Of a DNA stretch of 12,390 nucleotides, positions 11,993 through 12,390 are shown one piece after another (within the stretch, counting starts at the first letter, position 1; every line of letters begins with the position of its first letter). The DNA comes from Gammaproteobacteria bacterium (GTDB taxonomy: Bacteria; Pseudomonadota; Gammaproteobacteria; Enterobacterales; Psychrobiaceae). The position numbers were made by a program, and so were the translations under genes. The notes under the pieces were generated by a model. That model had not been told where the DNA came from and searched no databases. It was given only the letters and a program-made list of their open reading frames with translations. Location: the NCBI GenBank assembly GCA_013214885.1, contig JABSRS010000061.1, positions 1-12,390 on the forward strand, written 5' to 3'.

Positions 11993-12109
11993 TGCTATTG
12001 TAAGGCTGCACTATATATTGATTTCGATCATTTAGTTTAATAGCTATATGTTTTAAGAATATTGGTGATTTCAGGTAGTATTATCTTCATTAACTAAAAA
12101 TAAGTTATT

Positions 12110-12115
12110 TATAAT
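12110..12115 (+). promoter_or_regulatory. Possible -10 element of the rightmost gene
   Basis: A consensus TATAAT lies 20 bp upstream of the ATG at 12135, with a weak -35 (TTCATT at 12086-12091, 18 bp spacing). It would give a very short leader, with the Shine-Dalgarno sequence at its start. The region is very AT-rich, so chance is a real alternative. Confidence 0.3.
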
Positions 12116-12134
12116 GTTTAGTAAGGGATCTCGC

Positions 12135-12390
12135 ATGTGTTTTAAAAGGATTTTAGTTGGTTTATTCTTACTTTATCACCTTGGTGTTAACGCAGATGAA
12201 CAGCAATCATCGCAATCTTATCAATTAATGCTAGTTGGCGGTGAGTTACCTTATTGCCGTAGTAGTGAATTACAACTTTGTAATACTTTATCATTAAATG
12301 ATTTTGGCCTAAAACTAAATCGCCGCACCTCATCATATCGAGTTTCTACCTATCAAATTAAGCAGTTGATGGCACCCAAACTTTGGCACC
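12135..12390 (+). CDS. Secreted or periplasmic protein, N-terminal part; possibly cyanophycinase-like (S51)
   Basis: The first 85 codons of a gene that leaves the window on the right. AAGGGA (12123-12128) is a good Shine-Dalgarno sequence 6 nt before the ATG. Residues 1-20 form a Sec signal peptide: CFKR, then a hydrophobic core, with cleavage likely after GVNA and before DEQ. The mature part begins YQLMLVGGELPYCRSSELQLC at about 30-50. A hydrophobic strand running into Gly-Gly, with a nearby pair of cysteines, recalls exported cyanophycinase-like peptidases of family S51 in marine gammaproteobacteria. The match rests on few residues and the catalytic region is not in the window. It is transcribed divergently from folE2. 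That it is a real exported protein is fairly sure; the family is a guess. Confidence 0.7.
   Translation, partial: MCFKRILVGLFLLYHLGVNADEQQSSQSYQLMLVGGELPYCRSSELQLCNTLSLNDFGLKLNRRTSSYRVSTYQIKQLMAPKLWH

Noticed and set aside
11962..12134. Zur operator between folE2 and the divergent gene
   Set aside because: FolE2 genes are Zur-controlled in some bacteria, but no convincing palindrome of the GTTATAnTATAAC type was found here.

Overview
The window comes from a moderately AT-rich marine-type gammaproteobacterium, most likely of the order Alteromonadales. The pointers are the GltB/GltD sequences of the gammaproteobacterial type, MtnN followed by a CbiB-family membrane protein, a FolE2-type GTP cyclohydrolase and a large TonB-dependent receptor with a TonB box of the ERIQVTGS kind. 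Genus and species cannot be fixed from this sequence alone.

Layout. Bases 1-1308 (minus) are the N-terminal 436 codons of an outer-membrane TonB-dependent receptor that runs off the left edge. Bases 1309-2215 are a long AT-rich gap. It holds the receptor's probable promoter, a perfect 12+12 bp inverted repeat, a degenerate tandem duplication between two palindromes, and a more GC-rich block ending in a plus-strand terminator-like hairpin. Bases 2216-4571 (minus) are a tight three-gene cluster read mtnN -> cbiB-like -> alpha/beta hydrolase. Bases 4659-10557 (minus) are gltB-gltD, the two subunits of NADPH glutamate synthase, separated by 4 bp and closed by a strong hairpin terminator at 4590-4624. 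Bases 10558-10980 hold the gltB promoter and leader, a palindrome, a possible small plus-strand transcript and a bidirectional terminator. Bases 10981-11901 (minus) are folE2. A signal-peptide protein begins at 12135 on the plus strand and leaves the window on the right.

How the genes work together. GltBD makes two glutamates from glutamine and 2-oxoglutarate and is the core of nitrogen assimilation. MtnN recycles methylthioadenosine and S-adenosylhomocysteine. FolE2 starts tetrahydrofolate synthesis from GTP. The receptor would bring an unidentified scarce substrate across the outer membrane. These are mostly housekeeping functions in separate transcription units, not one pathway.

No mobile element, CRISPR array, rRNA or tRNA was recognised, and nothing reads as a defence or biosynthetic island. 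The less ordinary items are the CbiB-family protein that lacks the family's conserved core motifs, the possible small transcript divergent from gltB, and the structured non-coding block near 2086-2204.
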